A DNA stretch of 64,000 nucleotides from Conus ventricosus (Eukaryota > Mollusca > Gastropoda > Neogastropoda > Conidae): assembly GCA_018398815.1 (NCBI GenBank), contig CM031620.1, positions 60,407,134 to 60,471,133 on the forward strand, written 5' to 3'. The notes under the pieces were generated by a model. That model was not told the DNA's origin. It did no database searches and was given only the letters and a program-made list of their open reading frames with translations. The translations under genes and the position numbers were made by a program. Each line of letters opens with the position of its first letter. Within the stretch, counting starts at the first letter, position 1. Shown here piece by piece: positions 35,401 to 45,850 of the stretch.

Positions 35401-35940
35401 ATCGATCTGTTCTTTCTTCTTCCTGCATTAACGCATTGCACTCTCTCTCTCTCTTCTAGTCTGCTCTATCAAATGGACATGGTTGCTTTTCTTTTCCTTT
35501 TCTTTTCTTTCTTTTTCTCTTCATTAGTTAGCAACTCTCTCTCTCCACATCTCTCTTTAGTCCTTCCTCTGCAGACTATCTCTGGTGCTCAATGCTACAA
35601 CTTGGTTCTCTCCTCTCCTGTCATCTCTCTGCTCTTCTCTCGTCAGAGCTTACACTCCGAACCTCTCTCTCTCTCTGTCCGTTCCTCTGTTCGTTCTCCC
35701 CTCTCTCTCACTCACGCATTACTTTATGCCCTAACTCCGTGTCCAAGGGCGAGTACCATTGGTCAGTATTTTTACCACCTCGTACCCGAAGTTATCTCCC
35801 TCTAATTCCATTGGATATTCAAATCATGACAGTCACGCCTACACGCCTTACTCTCTGTGGTGGTCAATTGGTCATTTAATTGATTAGCTTGATTTCACCC
35901 CACCACATACTACCTTCTCCCTCTCCCTTTCCGGCGACGT
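35401..35940. other. No gene seen; CT-rich
   Basis: Pyrimidine-rich complex sequence with CT tracts near 35,441-35,456 and 35,665-35,680. ORFs are Ser/Leu-rich artefacts. Confidence 0.5.
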
Positions 35941-35943
35941 CGT

Positions 35944-36225
35944 AAATTGGCTAGATCAGTCTGGCCCAGACCTGTTGAGACGTTGGTCAGCCACTCCGAC
36001 TGTCTACGTGGCCGATGCTGTCTCCGTGGAAGATTAGGATTAGCCTCTCGCTGTGCTCAAATTGGCCGGATGAGTCTGATCCGGGCGTCGAGACTCGTTT
36101 GACCAGACATCGAGGCGTCGGTCAGCTACTTAGTCCGTCTGGCTGGACAGACCGTCTCCGTGGAGCCTCTCCCCTATGCTTAATTGGCTGGATCCGACAC
36201 ATGGGGCCGTCTGCCTGACGCCCAG
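35944..36225. repeat. Degenerate tandem repeat of about 115-122 bp, two and a half copies
   Basis: AAATTGGC-GAT- units begin at 35,944, 36,059 and about 36,181, and also share GGTCAGC-AC and GTCTCCGTGGA blocks. Divergence is high, so the array is old. Confidence 0.7.
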
Positions 36226-36895
36226 AATATTTGCGTTAGAGCTTATGTCCAACCAACTTGGCTGGCGACGGACCACGACTTTGGTTGTGTTTATTTTTGA
36301 CCGTGACACAGTGCACCAGGGAATTACTGTTCTGATAGATTATCGGAAAAGAACAGATTGGGATAAAAGGTCTCGTGGACAAACCTTTGAAGACATCAGA
36401 ACTGCGGATTTATCTAACTCGTTGCCCAGGCCTCGGATTCTACGAATTCATCTTTTATGATCCCATGTTTCTGGCTACACACACACATCACGCGCGTGCG
36501 CACGCATGCACACACACACACACACACACACACGTACGTACGTGCGTGCGTGCGTGCGTGTTCTATGAACCTCAAGATTTCTTCCGAAAGATCTTTTAAC
36601 TGGACTCAAGCCCAAGAGGCTTTAAAGCCAAAACAATCATAATTACACACGGGCGATGCGAGGTAAACATTCGACAGATGTGATAATGCCAATGCATTTC
36701 AACAACAAGAATTTTTTTTTTTTGAAAGGAAATCGTGAAAATTATGCATGATTATCGTAGGGTATTGTTTTCGTTGGTCACGTTCTAAACGTTGGTGATG
36801 TGTACATGGTTCTGTAGACAACCGGTTGTGGGCTAAAATAGGGAAAGTATTAGTAAGAAGACACTCTAGGAAGAGCTCGACAGCAGAAGGTCTTC
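36226..36895. other. No gene seen; CA/GTAC microsatellite
   Basis: (CA)n and (CGTA/CGTG)n at about 36,479-36,560. Otherwise complex sequence without motifs. Confidence 0.5.
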
Positions 36896-37134
36896 AGAGT
36901 GTTATCTTATAAAGCGTGGCAACTTCACAACTGTTCTTCTAGAAAAGTGTCATGCCATTAAGACTGGTCATCTTAGATCTTATGTTCTACGAAAAAAAAA
37001 TGTTATCCCATAAAACGTGATAATTTTAGAGGTTTCTTTCTAGAAGAGTGTGATCATACCAAGTGTGGTAACTTTCGAACCTTCGATCTGTGAAAGTGTT
37101 ATTCTATAAAAGCATGGCAACTTTAGAACTATAA
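36896..37134. repeat. Diverged 48-bp repeat units, about five
   Basis: Units of the form GTGTTAT-CTATAAAGCGTGG, CAACTT, GAAC, TTCTAGAAAA repeat at about 48-bp spacing but with many differences. They belong to the same family as the clean array at 37,300-37,627. Confidence 0.8.
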
Positions 37135-37280
37135 GTGGTTGCGTTCTTCGTTTTCTTTGTCCTGTATGTTGTTTCTTTTATTTTTGCCTGAAGAAGACCC
37201 AAAGAGGTCGAAATGCGTTGTGTTTTGTCCTGTGATCTGTTTGTCTGGATTGTCTTGTGGAACCAATACCCTTTCTTTTA
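37135..37280 (+). mobile_element. Penelope-like terminal fragment with hammerhead-like motif
   Basis: A segment interrupting the 48-bp array. It contains CTGAAGAAGACC, then an AGAGGTC arm and GAAATGCGTTG (37,188-37,220), then TGTTTTGTCCTG. A closely similar sequence lies in inverted orientation at 37,705-37,765 at the left flank of the Penelope-like element. Penelope-like elements are known to carry hammerhead ribozymes in their terminal repeats. Here GACC pairs with GGTC between CTGAAGA and GAAA as in a hammerhead stem II, but with one extra A after the first core block, so catalytic ability is uncertain. Confidence 0.5.
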
Positions 37281-37658
37281 AAATGTAGAACATTTGTTTT
37301 TGAAAAAAAAAATGTTATATACTTCAGACCATTAATTCGAGAAAAGTTTCATCCTATAGAGCGTAGTAACTTTAGAACTTTTGTTCCGGAAAAGTGTTAT
37401 CCTACAGAGCGTGGTAACTTTGGAACTTTTGCTCCAGAAAAGTGTCATCCTACAGAGCGTGGTAACTTTAGAACTTTTGTTCCAGAAAAGTGTCATCCTA
37501 CAGAGCGTGGTAACTTTATAACTTTTGTTCCAGAAAAGTGTCATCCTACAGAGCGTGGTAACTTTAGAACTTTTGTTCCAGAAAAGTGTCATCCTACTGA
37601 CCGTGGTAACTTTATAACTTTTAGTTGCAAAACGAGACGACTGCAGGCGGAAATCTAA
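37257..37658 (+). CDS. Repetitive ORF, 16-residue repeats (doubtful gene)
   Basis: A 133-residue ORF: a hydrophobic start MEPIPFLLKCRTFVF, then about seven 16-residue repeats with fixed Cys, Pro, Arg and Phe positions, then a short tail. The start lies in Penelope-like flank sequence, not in a known gene. No splice or promoter evidence. It is listed only because the period is exactly in frame; most likely it is not translated. Confidence 0.12.
   Translation: MEPIPFLLKCRTFVFEKKNVIYFRPLIREKFHPIERSNFRTFVPEKCYPTERGNFGTFAPEKCHPTERGNFRTFVPEKCHPTERGNFITFVPEKCHPTERGNFRTFVPEKCHPTDRGNFITFSCKTRRLQAEI
37290..37627. repeat. 48-bp tandem repeat, about seven units
   Basis: The unit GAGCGTGGTAACTTTAGAAC plus TTTTGTTCCAGAAAAGTGTC plus ATCCTACA is 48 bp, so it codes a 16-residue period in every frame. 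The plus-strand ORF 37,257-37,658 reads FVPEKCHPTERGNFRT repeatedly (133 residues), and an 86-residue minus-strand ORF is also open. Because both strands stay open, and because older units upstream are not open, I treat the ORF as a by-product. A remaining unit and a half sits at 40,916-40,985 on the far side of the Penelope-like insertion. Confidence 0.9.
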
Positions 37659-37720
37659 ACAAATCTTAAATAAATGTTAGCGAACCGCCCAGAGAACGTG
37701 GACAAACGAGTCACAAGACA

Positions 37721-37758
37721 AAACACCACGCGTTTCGACCTCTTAGGTCTTCCTCGGG
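37721..37758 (-). ncRNA. Hammerhead-like motif at the Penelope-like left end
   Basis: Minus strand: CCCGAGGAAGACC, TAAGA, GGTCGAAACGCG. GACC and GGTC can pair around a short loop, flanked by a hammerhead-like core (C-GAGGA and GAAA). The U of the canonical CUGANGA is C here and an extra A is present, so this may be a decayed ribozyme. The sequence corresponds to 37,187-37,219 on the plus strand. Confidence 0.35.
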
Positions 37759-37769
37759 TGAGACATAAA

Positions 37770-38555
37770 TGAATAAAACAACGAAAATTCACTTAGCTTT
37801 GATCGCTTCAGATCGCTTAGGGTTCAGCGCAAGGAAGAAGGCGTTGAATGAGAACGAGGCTGTTGGAAGGGAAATAGTGAGCGAGTCAAAGTCGTAATGA
37901 TGATAATAATATTACTGATAGGAATACTAATAATGGTCAATATTAGGGGGGGGGGGGGAGACAGGATCAATCTTGGTGTCAATAAGTATGGAGAAAGGAG
38001 AGTGGGTTAGAGGATTCTTAAACAGCAGGGTTGCCGTGGCAACAGTCCAGAGGCGAAGGCGATGGTGATGTCAATGCTAGTGGTAGTATCAATACTAGCA
38101 ATAGTATTACTGAATGATACTGCTAACAATAGTGAAGGTTAAGGTAACGAAAGCATGATACAGAAATATATTTAGAAAATACATTTTTATAATAATCGAA
38201 TAAATAAAAGAAACATTTTTAAAAAATGATAATAAATTAAAAAAATAAAAATAATAAAAAATAAAAATGATAATAAATACATAAATAATATAGCTATAAG
38301 TTATGTGAGGTGAATAGTGGGAGATAAGGTAGTATCTGTGTGTGTGTTGTGGGAGGATATTGTGGGCTGAGATTGAAGTGGTGGGTTGGTACATGTTACT
38401 TTAAGGTGTTGATGCTATGAGGGTGGAGGGAAGAAGGGGATGGGTTTACGTACTAACTGGGGAGGGGCAACATATTCACACCGATACACAATATCTCTCT
38501 CTCTCTCTCACTCTCTCTCTTCCCCTCTATCACCCATGAGCAACACCGCCACCTT
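37770..38555. other. Penelope-like 5' untranslated region; no separate gene
   Basis: AT-rich with ATA/ATT repeats, a G-run at 37,949-37,959 and (CT)n at 38,493-38,520. ORFs here are not credible. Confidence 0.5.
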
Positions 38556-38559
38556 GTTC

Positions 38560-40718
38560 GCTGCATTCCTGATAATCTGACTCTCACCAATGATGAAAGA
38601 TCAGACCTGGCAAAAGGTCTGAAATTTATTCCCATTCAGCCTGCACCAATAAATATCAAAACCACGTTGATGTTGAAAGATTCTTTAGAAAATTAAGATG
38701 GATGGCTGCACTTGACGGTGTGCCTAAGCCCCCTCTACCAGAGAGCTCAGACATTTTTACCCACCTTTTTCGAACTCAGCGCTTCGCCAGCCACCTCTTG
38801 ACAAATCCACTGAAGTTGAACTCTACATCAAAAAGTGTAGAAAAGAAATCTCTCAAGTGAAATCCAAACCTGTCCGCCATTCCAACCTCTCACGGGATGA
38901 ACAAAAAGCCCTTGAATCACTGAGACAAAGACAAGATATTGTCATCAAACCAGCAGACAAGGGTAGTGCAGTGGTGGTCTGGGACAAACAGCTGTACATA
39001 AAAGAAGCACACAGACAACTGTCAGACACAAATTTCTATACACCACTCACAGCATCAACCCTCCCCCAACACCAGAAACTCATCTCAACCACAGTTAAAC
39101 AAGAAATCAAACATAACTTACCGAAGACAGCCAAAACTCCTCATAATGACAGACACCAAACAACCCACCTTCTACCTCCTCCCTAAAATACACAAAACCA
39201 ATACACCCGGCAGACCCATTGTATCTGCATGCAGCTGCCCTACAGAACACATTTCACAGTACATAGACTCTCTCCTCCAACCCATAGTACAAGGCCTCCC
39301 CACATACCTCAGACACTACACACACACTCAACATGATTAATTCATACAACACAGATCCCACTTTCCAACCCAGCCCCCTCTTTACACTTGACGTCTCTCG
39401 CTACACTTCCATCCCTCATGGTGATGGACTGAAGGCCCTCGCATTCTTTCTTAAACAAACGGCCCCCTAACCAACAACACCCTCCCTCAGCTACACTGTT
39501 CAGACTTGCAGAATTAGTCCTCACCCTCAATACTTTTGAATTTAACAACCACACATTCTCACAAATCAGTGGTGTTGCTATGGGAACCAAGATGGGACCA
39601 TCCTATGCCTGTCTCTTCATGGGACACCTACAACACCGCCTACTAACCTCTTACACAGGCCCTACATCAGAGCTCTACAAAAGATACATAGATGGATTGG
39701 GAGCCACATCCATGCCAGAACATGACCTCCAGAATTTCCTCAACTTTGCACAGACCTTCCATCCATCCATCCAGCTGACCTACACCATTTCACAGTCAGT
39801 TAATTTCCTGGACATCACTATCTCCCTCAAAGATGGACTGCTTCAAACCTCAGTCTTCTACAAACCTACTGATGCACTCATACCTGGACTACACATCTTC
39901 CCACCACCAGTCCACTAAAAATAGCATTCCATATTCTGAATTCCTTCGCCTACGCAGACTCTGCTCTAGCGAAGAAGATTTCACTATACAAGCAGCCAAA
40001 ATGTCTGATTTTTTCACCAACCGTGGATACCCTAGTGCCGTCATCAATGATGCTCTCAGCCGCACTGCAGCTAAATCCAGAACATCTACTCTGGAAACTA
40101 AACCTCCCAAAGAGACAGACAGACCCACTGCCTGCCTTCTCTTCCATCCTCACAATCTGCCATCTGCAGGATCCTGAAGTCTAACTGGCACATGGTAGAA
40201 AATCATAAACCTGCCTTGAGACGAAACCAATGATCACTTTCAAACGTAACAAAAACCTCAACGACCTACTGGTGCGCTCTAAGCTGAACAAAATCTTCAC
40301 ACCTAAGCCACCAGGTACTTTCCCCTGCTCAAAACCCAACTGCAAAATCTGCTCTCTCACCAAACCAGACACCATCCTACATGGCCCCACAGGCTCTTTC
40401 ACTATTAAACGCACTTTCTCCTGCCAGAGCCACAACATTGTGTATGCCATCCACTGTCAGCTGTGCGGTAAGATCTATGTAGGTGAGACATCTCGCACAC
40501 TTGAGACGCGCATCTCTGAACACCTGGCCGACATCCGCCACCATCGGCCCAAACCAGTCGCTCTACACTTCAACCATGCCCAACACAACATCAACCATGT
40601 CAAAGTCTTGGCACTTTGGCAATCTAAGAGTGACAACTTGGAACGCCTTATGCCGGAATCTCATCTCATTGCCAAACTGGGCACCGTCCACCCTCATGGC
40701 ATCAACGTCCAAAAGTAG
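38560..40718 (+). pseudogene. Penelope-like reverse transcriptase with GIY-YIG endonuclease, frameshifted
   Basis: The translated pieces appear in family order. The N-terminal block is LTNDERSDLAKGLKFIP (about 38,585), then VERFFRKLRW and SEVELYIKK-like sequence after a frame change near 38,790, then NLSRDEQKALESLRQRQDIV and KPADKGSAVVVWDK (38,885-38,990). RT motifs follow: FYLLPKIHK with GRPIVSACS (39,170-39,230), LDVSRYTSIPHGDG (about 39,387), GVAMGTKMGPSYACLFMGH (39,574-39,630), KRYIDGLGAT (39,680-39,710), NFLDITI and YKPTDA. The C-terminus has CSKPNCKIC, then the GIY-YIG nuclease VYAIHCQLCGKIYVGETSR (40,442-40,500) with RISEHLADIRHH, ending at a stop at 40,718. At least six frame changes break it (near 38.79, 39.17, 39.33, 39.46, 39.89 and 40.18 kb). 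The catalytic YIDD box has lost one Asp codon. Confidence 0.92.
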
Positions 40719-40915
40719 TATGTGCCATTCCATCTCTGCAGCTCCAGCCTGAAATATCCTCCACCTACGCACACCCTTCCTCTGTTTACCTCAGACATAG
40801 GTTGCAGCTATCATCCTCTTCCCTTTTCCTACACTCTCTGAGTCTCTCCATTTGCTACATCAATCGACTTACCCCCCCCCCCTCCCCTGCCCCTGCCCTA
40901 GTAATGATGTGTATA

Positions 40916-40985
40916 GAGCGTGGTAACTTTGGAACTTTTGTTCCAGAAAAGCGTTATCCTATAAAGCGAGGTACCTTCAGAACCA
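40916..40985. repeat. Right-hand remnant of the 48-bp array
   Basis: AGAGCGTGGTAACTTTGGAA with TTTTGTTCCAGAAAAGCGTT and ATCCTATAAAGCGAGGTACC matches the 48-bp units left of the Penelope-like element. This fixes the insertion's right edge. Confidence 0.9.
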
Positions 40986-41027
40986 GAAATGCTGTTGAAC
41001 ACCGCACCCTCTTCCTGTCCATTCCAG

Positions 41028-41240
41028 AGAGGATGCAACGACTCCACGCGCCCAGCGGCGGTGCTGCGCTGTGACCCCCGTGCGGCGTGGCCGGGTCGTA
41101 CTGCATGGACACGGACCTCTGCGGCTGTCTGGATCCGCAGCGTCAGCCGCTGTACGGCACCAACCGCACCTTGCTGCAGTGCTACGTCATGAACGTCACC
41201 TCCACCACGCCGCTCTCCACTGCCGCCGCCCTGCAGCCTG
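41028..41240 (+). CDS. Candidate extracellular exon of a single-pass membrane protein
   Basis: A GC-rich island with a polypyrimidine acceptor (CTCTTCCTGTCCATTCCAG, ending 41,027) and a GTAACG donor at 41,241. The frame reads RGCNDSTRPAAVLRCDP, then after a C-run CGVAGSYCMDTDLCGCLDPQ, then GTNRTLLQCYVMNVTSTT and AAALQP. The two halves join only if one C is added to the CCCCC run at 41,075-41,079. Seven cysteines and two N-x-T sites (NRT, NVT) suit a secreted or extracellular segment. The exon ends in phase 1, matching the 57,776 exon. No family is recognised. The 121-residue ORF that reads on into the GT/G-run is intronic. Confidence 0.55.
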
Positions 41241-41503
41241 GTAACGTTGTGTGTGTGTGTGGCGGGGGGGGGGGGGGGGGCGGGGCGGGGGACTTGTGTG
41301 CGTGTGTGTGTGTGAGAGAGAGAGAGAGAGTGTTGGGAAGGGATGTGTGTGTGTGTGTGTTACATGCCAAATTGCTTGGATGTCGTCACAAAAGTTTTGC
41401 GTCTTATAATCAAAAATGCGAGTTAAGTTTGACAGATAAGAGGAAAAAATGAGAGAAACGTGCCAACAGGCAAACGTTTGGCTGACAAGCAGTTAAAAAC
41501 ATA

Positions 41504-41541
<38 letters not shown>

Positions 41542-41640
41542 ACATATCAATAATTATTTCTGGTACCGTATTCTCTTTCAAAAAATGTGCTGCAAAGAAA
41601 TTGCAGACTAAGTCTTTTTGTAAATTCTGACGCACATCTT
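41241..41640. other. Intron start; GT, G-run and GA microsatellites
   Basis: GT and G-run at 41,249-41,290 directly after the donor, and (GA)n at 41,503-41,541. No coding seen. Confidence 0.5.
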
Positions 41641-42462
41641 GCCTATCAATAACAAGTAATTAAATATACCTGTAACAACCATTCAGTTTTGCCGAGTTTT
41701 CGATCCCAAACAATTTCTTTATTGCTGATTACTTGATGAGAAAGTTAGTTTCCTATAAAAAGTTTTGTTCGCTGTACTTCCAAAACCTCCGCACAACAGG
41801 GCAGTCGTTAAAAGACATGTTCGATGTCGTCAACAGTGTCCCAACAATAAGGACATTTGTTGCTATCTTTTAATTTCATCTGATTTAGAAGGATATTTTG
41901 TAGAGAAGACATCATGCACTATTTTCCAGTGAGGAATCTCAGCCTGGTCTCTTTTGGACAGACCTGGTCCTGGCCCACGTTGATTCGTCAATGACAAAGT
42001 CACGTTTTCTAAGCCAGAAATACGCATTCGTACAAACAGGCTGCTTATGTTTTGATAGTATCTTTCTAATCATGTCGAGTTTTGTGTTAAAAGGGCTGCG
42101 TCACATTTCTGTGAATCTGAATCAGTTCTGCTTCTCCGCTTTCTGTCCACTGAAGCCAATATCTTGGGACTGCTTGGCTACGTGCGTAGTATTCCATAAA
42201 AATGTTTGGCCTGTTCTGAACGATTTGATCTTGTATTTCTTACAGAGATAGCTATTTTCAGTTTGGTGATACAATTCCTTATCTGTTCAATCCCTTTCTC
42301 TTGCCAAGACTTGAAGAACAGTACTTTGTTTTTATACATTATTAGTCGGTTGTTAAATAAAAGTTGCGACCGAAAGTTAAAACCGTGTATATCTGAGGGA
42401 TCCTTCAAAGATTTGCTATCCAAATACGTTTTTTAAACACATCTCTCCAGAAGTCGTTCTCT

Positions 42463-42798
42463 ATCACATTCAAGCCTGTAAGGTCTTTTGCTCAGCAATT
42501 TAAGCGTGAGAACTTTTCGGTAACAATTTGATCTGCATGCCATTTGGGTATTAAACTCCAGTTCTTGTCGTCACTTACTGCAGTTTTCCAGCCCACTGTA
42601 AGTACGAGCAGCTTTGATGTTGGGTCATGATCAAATTCAAGCCTACAACGTCTTTTGCTCTACAAGTAAAGTGTGAGAACTTTTCGGTAACAATTTGATC
42701 TACATGTCATTGGGGTATAAAGTCCAGTTCTTGTCGTCACTTACTGCAAATACTTTCCCAGCCCTGTAAGTACGAGCAGCTTTGATGTTGGGTCTTGT
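42463..42798. repeat. 168-bp tandem duplication inside the LINE
   Basis: GTCTTTTGCTC, AACTTTTCGGTAACAATTTG, CCAGTTCTTGTCGTCACTTA and GAGCAGCTTTGATGTTGGGT all occur twice, with starts about 168 bp apart (42,483 and 42,651). The copies differ by small substitutions and indels. Confidence 0.9.
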
Positions 42799-43306
42799 TA
42801 ATCATATTCAGACGCCATCCTCAATACCTGCCTCCATAACTTTCCTTTTTATTTTTTCAAACGCTTTTCTGTTGCTATGTTTTTTTCTGCCATAAGAATT
42901 TGTATATAATTGTATTCATTTTTATTTAAAATTTCATTAGGAAGACCAACAGACTGCATGATTCTTTTTTGAACCCTTGGTTGTGGAGAACACCCCAGAA
43001 TTACGGACTGTGGTTGTGTCTCTATTTGACGCCAAGAGCACAGACACAATCAGCTGTGTCTCCCTGATGAGTCCGATCCAGCGGACGAAAGGCCTAGGAG
43101 CAGGTGATGCATATAGATCTGCCTTCGAGAGGGATTGCGATGGTTCCCTCAAGCAGCTAGTGGAGGGTTTTCAAATTTATAATATACATTTTCTTCATCT
43201 TCATTTGTTTTGTTTTTTTTAATTTCAAATCTTTGCCACGTCATTACTATAATGATGAAGAATTGCTAACCTGCACTCGTTTTCCCCCACTACTTAATTG
43301 TTCAGC

Positions 43307-43309
<3 letters not shown>

Positions 43310-43387
<78 letters not shown>
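43310..43387. repeat. TA and GT microsatellite
   Basis: (TA)n at 43,308-43,321 followed by (GT)n to 43,385, inside the LINE's reverse-transcriptase-to-C-terminus region. Confidence 0.95.
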
Positions 43388-43388
<1 letters not shown>

Positions 43389-44786
43389 TACAAGGTATGC
43401 TTTGCTCACCAAAACTTTACCTTGAATGCTCAAGCCACGATTACTCCATTCCTTTATTAGTTTGTTCACTCTATCATTTCTACCAGTCCAGTTGTCTTCC
43501 ATGTCTCTAGCCATTTTACCCATTTCCAAATGTACGCCTAATATTTTAATTTTGTCTACAACATCGAAAGGAAGATTTGGATTACCGATTTGTGTACCCA
43601 TTTTGAGTGCTTTTGTCTTCTGTCCATTAAGTCTGAGTTCAGAAAATCTGTCAAAAAGACGTCAGAATATTTCACGAACTATTGACATCTTCATCTCTGA
43701 GAAACAGTTGTATCGTCAGCCATTTTGTTTTTTTAAGTGCCTAGTTACCGTATCATTTGACGGTGGAGTTCCAATGATGGAACTGTTTCTTACCTTCACC
43801 GCTAGTAATTCTACAGCTTACACGAAGTCTAAGGGAGAAAAAGGGCATCCTTGTCTAATACCACCCAACACGTCAAACGGCTCGGAAATCCATCCACCTT
43901 GGTTTACTGATCTTACGGTATCTTCATTAAAATCGAAACCCATCTTTGAATATCTGGACCGAAACCAAAATTGAAAAGACACATGGAAGGAATGTTTTTG
44001 CGATAGAATCAAAACTTTTGAAGTCTCCTGCAAGCAAATATCCAGCTTTGTATGTTCTGTTTAGATGGTTTACGTTATCGTCTGTCGTTCTGATAATTCT
44101 TGATATATTTCTAGCTTTGAATTAGCTCATTTGATCTTTTTCGGATTAATTTATTGATCACGGTGTTTAATCTTTCTGCCATTATTTTTGCAAGCAGTTC
44201 ATAATCAGAGTCAAGTAAAACTATTAGTCTCAAGTTTTCTAATTTATCTCTGTCAAACTCTTTTGCTTTGTGTAATAAAGTTAAAATGCCTTGTTTCTGT
44301 GTTTATGACAGTTCACCCTTCTGAAAGATTTCCACGAACGAGTCGTCACCGTTTTGCCTATTTTCTTCCAAAAGAATGTAATAAATTCAGTAGTTATCCC
44401 ATCACAACCTGGGGCAGATCCATTTCTCATGCCTTTCAACGCATTAGTTGGTTCTTCCAAGCTCACTGTTCCTTCGCGTAAGGCGGCATCGGATTCATTA
44501 AGGCAACGGAAATCTTCGTTTTCTATGAATGTGTTTGTCGGAGCTTTAACGTCGTTATCAACCGTTGTCTGACAGTATGATTTTTTGTAAAATCTTACTT
44601 GGTCCCGCCAGTATGTCTTTTTTTTTGTCAGTTATGATTTCGCCCGAGTCTACACAACCTAGTTATGATCTTTTTCTTGCCCAGGTCTTTTCAAAGCTAC
44701 AAAAATACTTAGTCTTTCTTTCTCCTTCTTCTATCGATTTAATTCTCTACCTAACTTGTGCCCCATTTGCTCTGTTTAATCAAAAT

Positions 44787-44846
44787 AATTCTTGCTCTTG
44801 TTTCAGTTTTAAATATAATTCTTGCTCTTGTTTCAGTTTTAAATAT
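44787..44846. repeat. 30-bp direct duplication inside the LINE
   Basis: AATTCTTGCTCTTGTTTCAG plus TTTTAAATAT occurs twice at a 30-bp period. A similar short duplication, CACAACCTTACCATTAAA-like, is at 45,586 and 45,617. Confidence 0.9.
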
Positions 44847-45850
44847 TTGGCTTGGTGATTGTTATCATTAGGTTGGTTGGACAAATCTTTTTCAACTTTT
44901 GCTATTTGAAGCTACAGACTGTATTCATTATTACGTCTTTTGCATGCTAACATTTTACCAAATTCACTGCAAAATATTCTGATTTCAATTTTACAGAACT
45001 CCCACTTCTTCATGTTGGACTTATCCTCCTGGTTATCTGTGTTTAGTTGCTTTTCTAGCAATTCGTTCATTTGTCGCACGAATTTTGTATTCTTTAACAA
45101 ACTGTTCTTGAATTTCCAATAACCTGGGCCACGAGTGAAATTACTCTAATTCAGTTCGATAACAACTGTTTTGTGATCAGAGTTAGGTTCACATGAGACA
45201 CTTGTTTAACATACTATCGGAAATGCAACAATAATCAATCGGCGAGCAATAAATGGGTTTGCTCTGTGCCAAGTAACATCTTTCTCTTTAGGGTGGAAAG
45301 TTCTCCACCGATCGGAACACTGCAGTGAGGTCATTGCCTGGTTAAATGCGTTTATTTCTGTATCGCGTTGAGAATGTCCAGAAATTATATCAAGATTGTT
45401 GTCAGCCACACAATTGAAATCGCCAAGAAGAAGAAGATTTTGATCCGGAGAATCATTGAATCTTGCTGATAATATACTTGAAGAATATTATCTTTTCTCC
45501 CGTTTCGCTTGGTATATACACATTTGCCACACTGAAATAAAATCTCCTAGCGATTCTCTAATTTTCAGAAACCTCACAATCTAATACAACCTTACCATTA
45601 AATGTGTGCCTCTAACACAACCTTACCATTAAAATTCCTAGCCATCACAATTATTTTTCCTTTACTTCGGTTTGTCCCTCCATTAAAAAAAGATTGTACC
45701 ACCCCATTGGTTTTTCCCACACTGGAATGTCATTTGCGGTGACATGTATCTCTTGTAAACATACAATGTCAAATTTCTGCTTGAATGGAAAACAGAAAGA
45801 CGTTTAAACTTACTTCTTAGTCGTCTTGTATCATGAGACGAAATGTGGAT

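Larger units (their letters stand above)
37640..40915 (+). mobile_element. Penelope-like element, nearly complete
   Basis: The insertion splits the 48-bp array: array DNA ends at about 37,627 and resumes at about 40,916. The left part carries an inverted hammerhead-like terminal sequence (37,721-37,758 on the minus strand). AT-rich untranslated DNA with a G-run and AAT repeats follows to about 38,500, then the RT-GIY-YIG ORF (38,560-40,718) and a 0.2-kb 3' region with a C-run. Target-site duplication cannot be fixed because the target itself is repetitive. It lies about 110 bp upstream of the putative acceptor of the 41-kb exon. Confidence 0.88.
41640..45850 (-). mobile_element. Tx1/L1-type LINE, near full-length ORF2, broken
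   Basis: Minus-strand reading, 5' to 3'. Endonuclease: KQKFDIVCLQEIHVTANDIP (about 45,727-45,787) and LLLGDFNCVADNNLDIISG (about 45,380-45,436). Reverse transcriptase: LKGMRNGSAPGCDGITTEF (about 44,378-44,434), a YELLAKIMAERLN segment near 44,180, WISEPFDVLGGIRQGCPFSP (about 43,834-43,893), MADDTT (43,706-43,723), then KIKILGVHLEMGK. C-terminal region: KRIMQSVGLPNEILNKNEYN (about 42,911-42,970) and a knuckle-like NKCPYCWDTVDDIEHV (about 41,814-41,862). Length and domain order fit the Tx1/L1 group. Many frame changes and stops make it inactive. It lies antisense to, and within the candidate 16.5-kb intron of, the membrane-protein gene. Confidence 0.85.
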
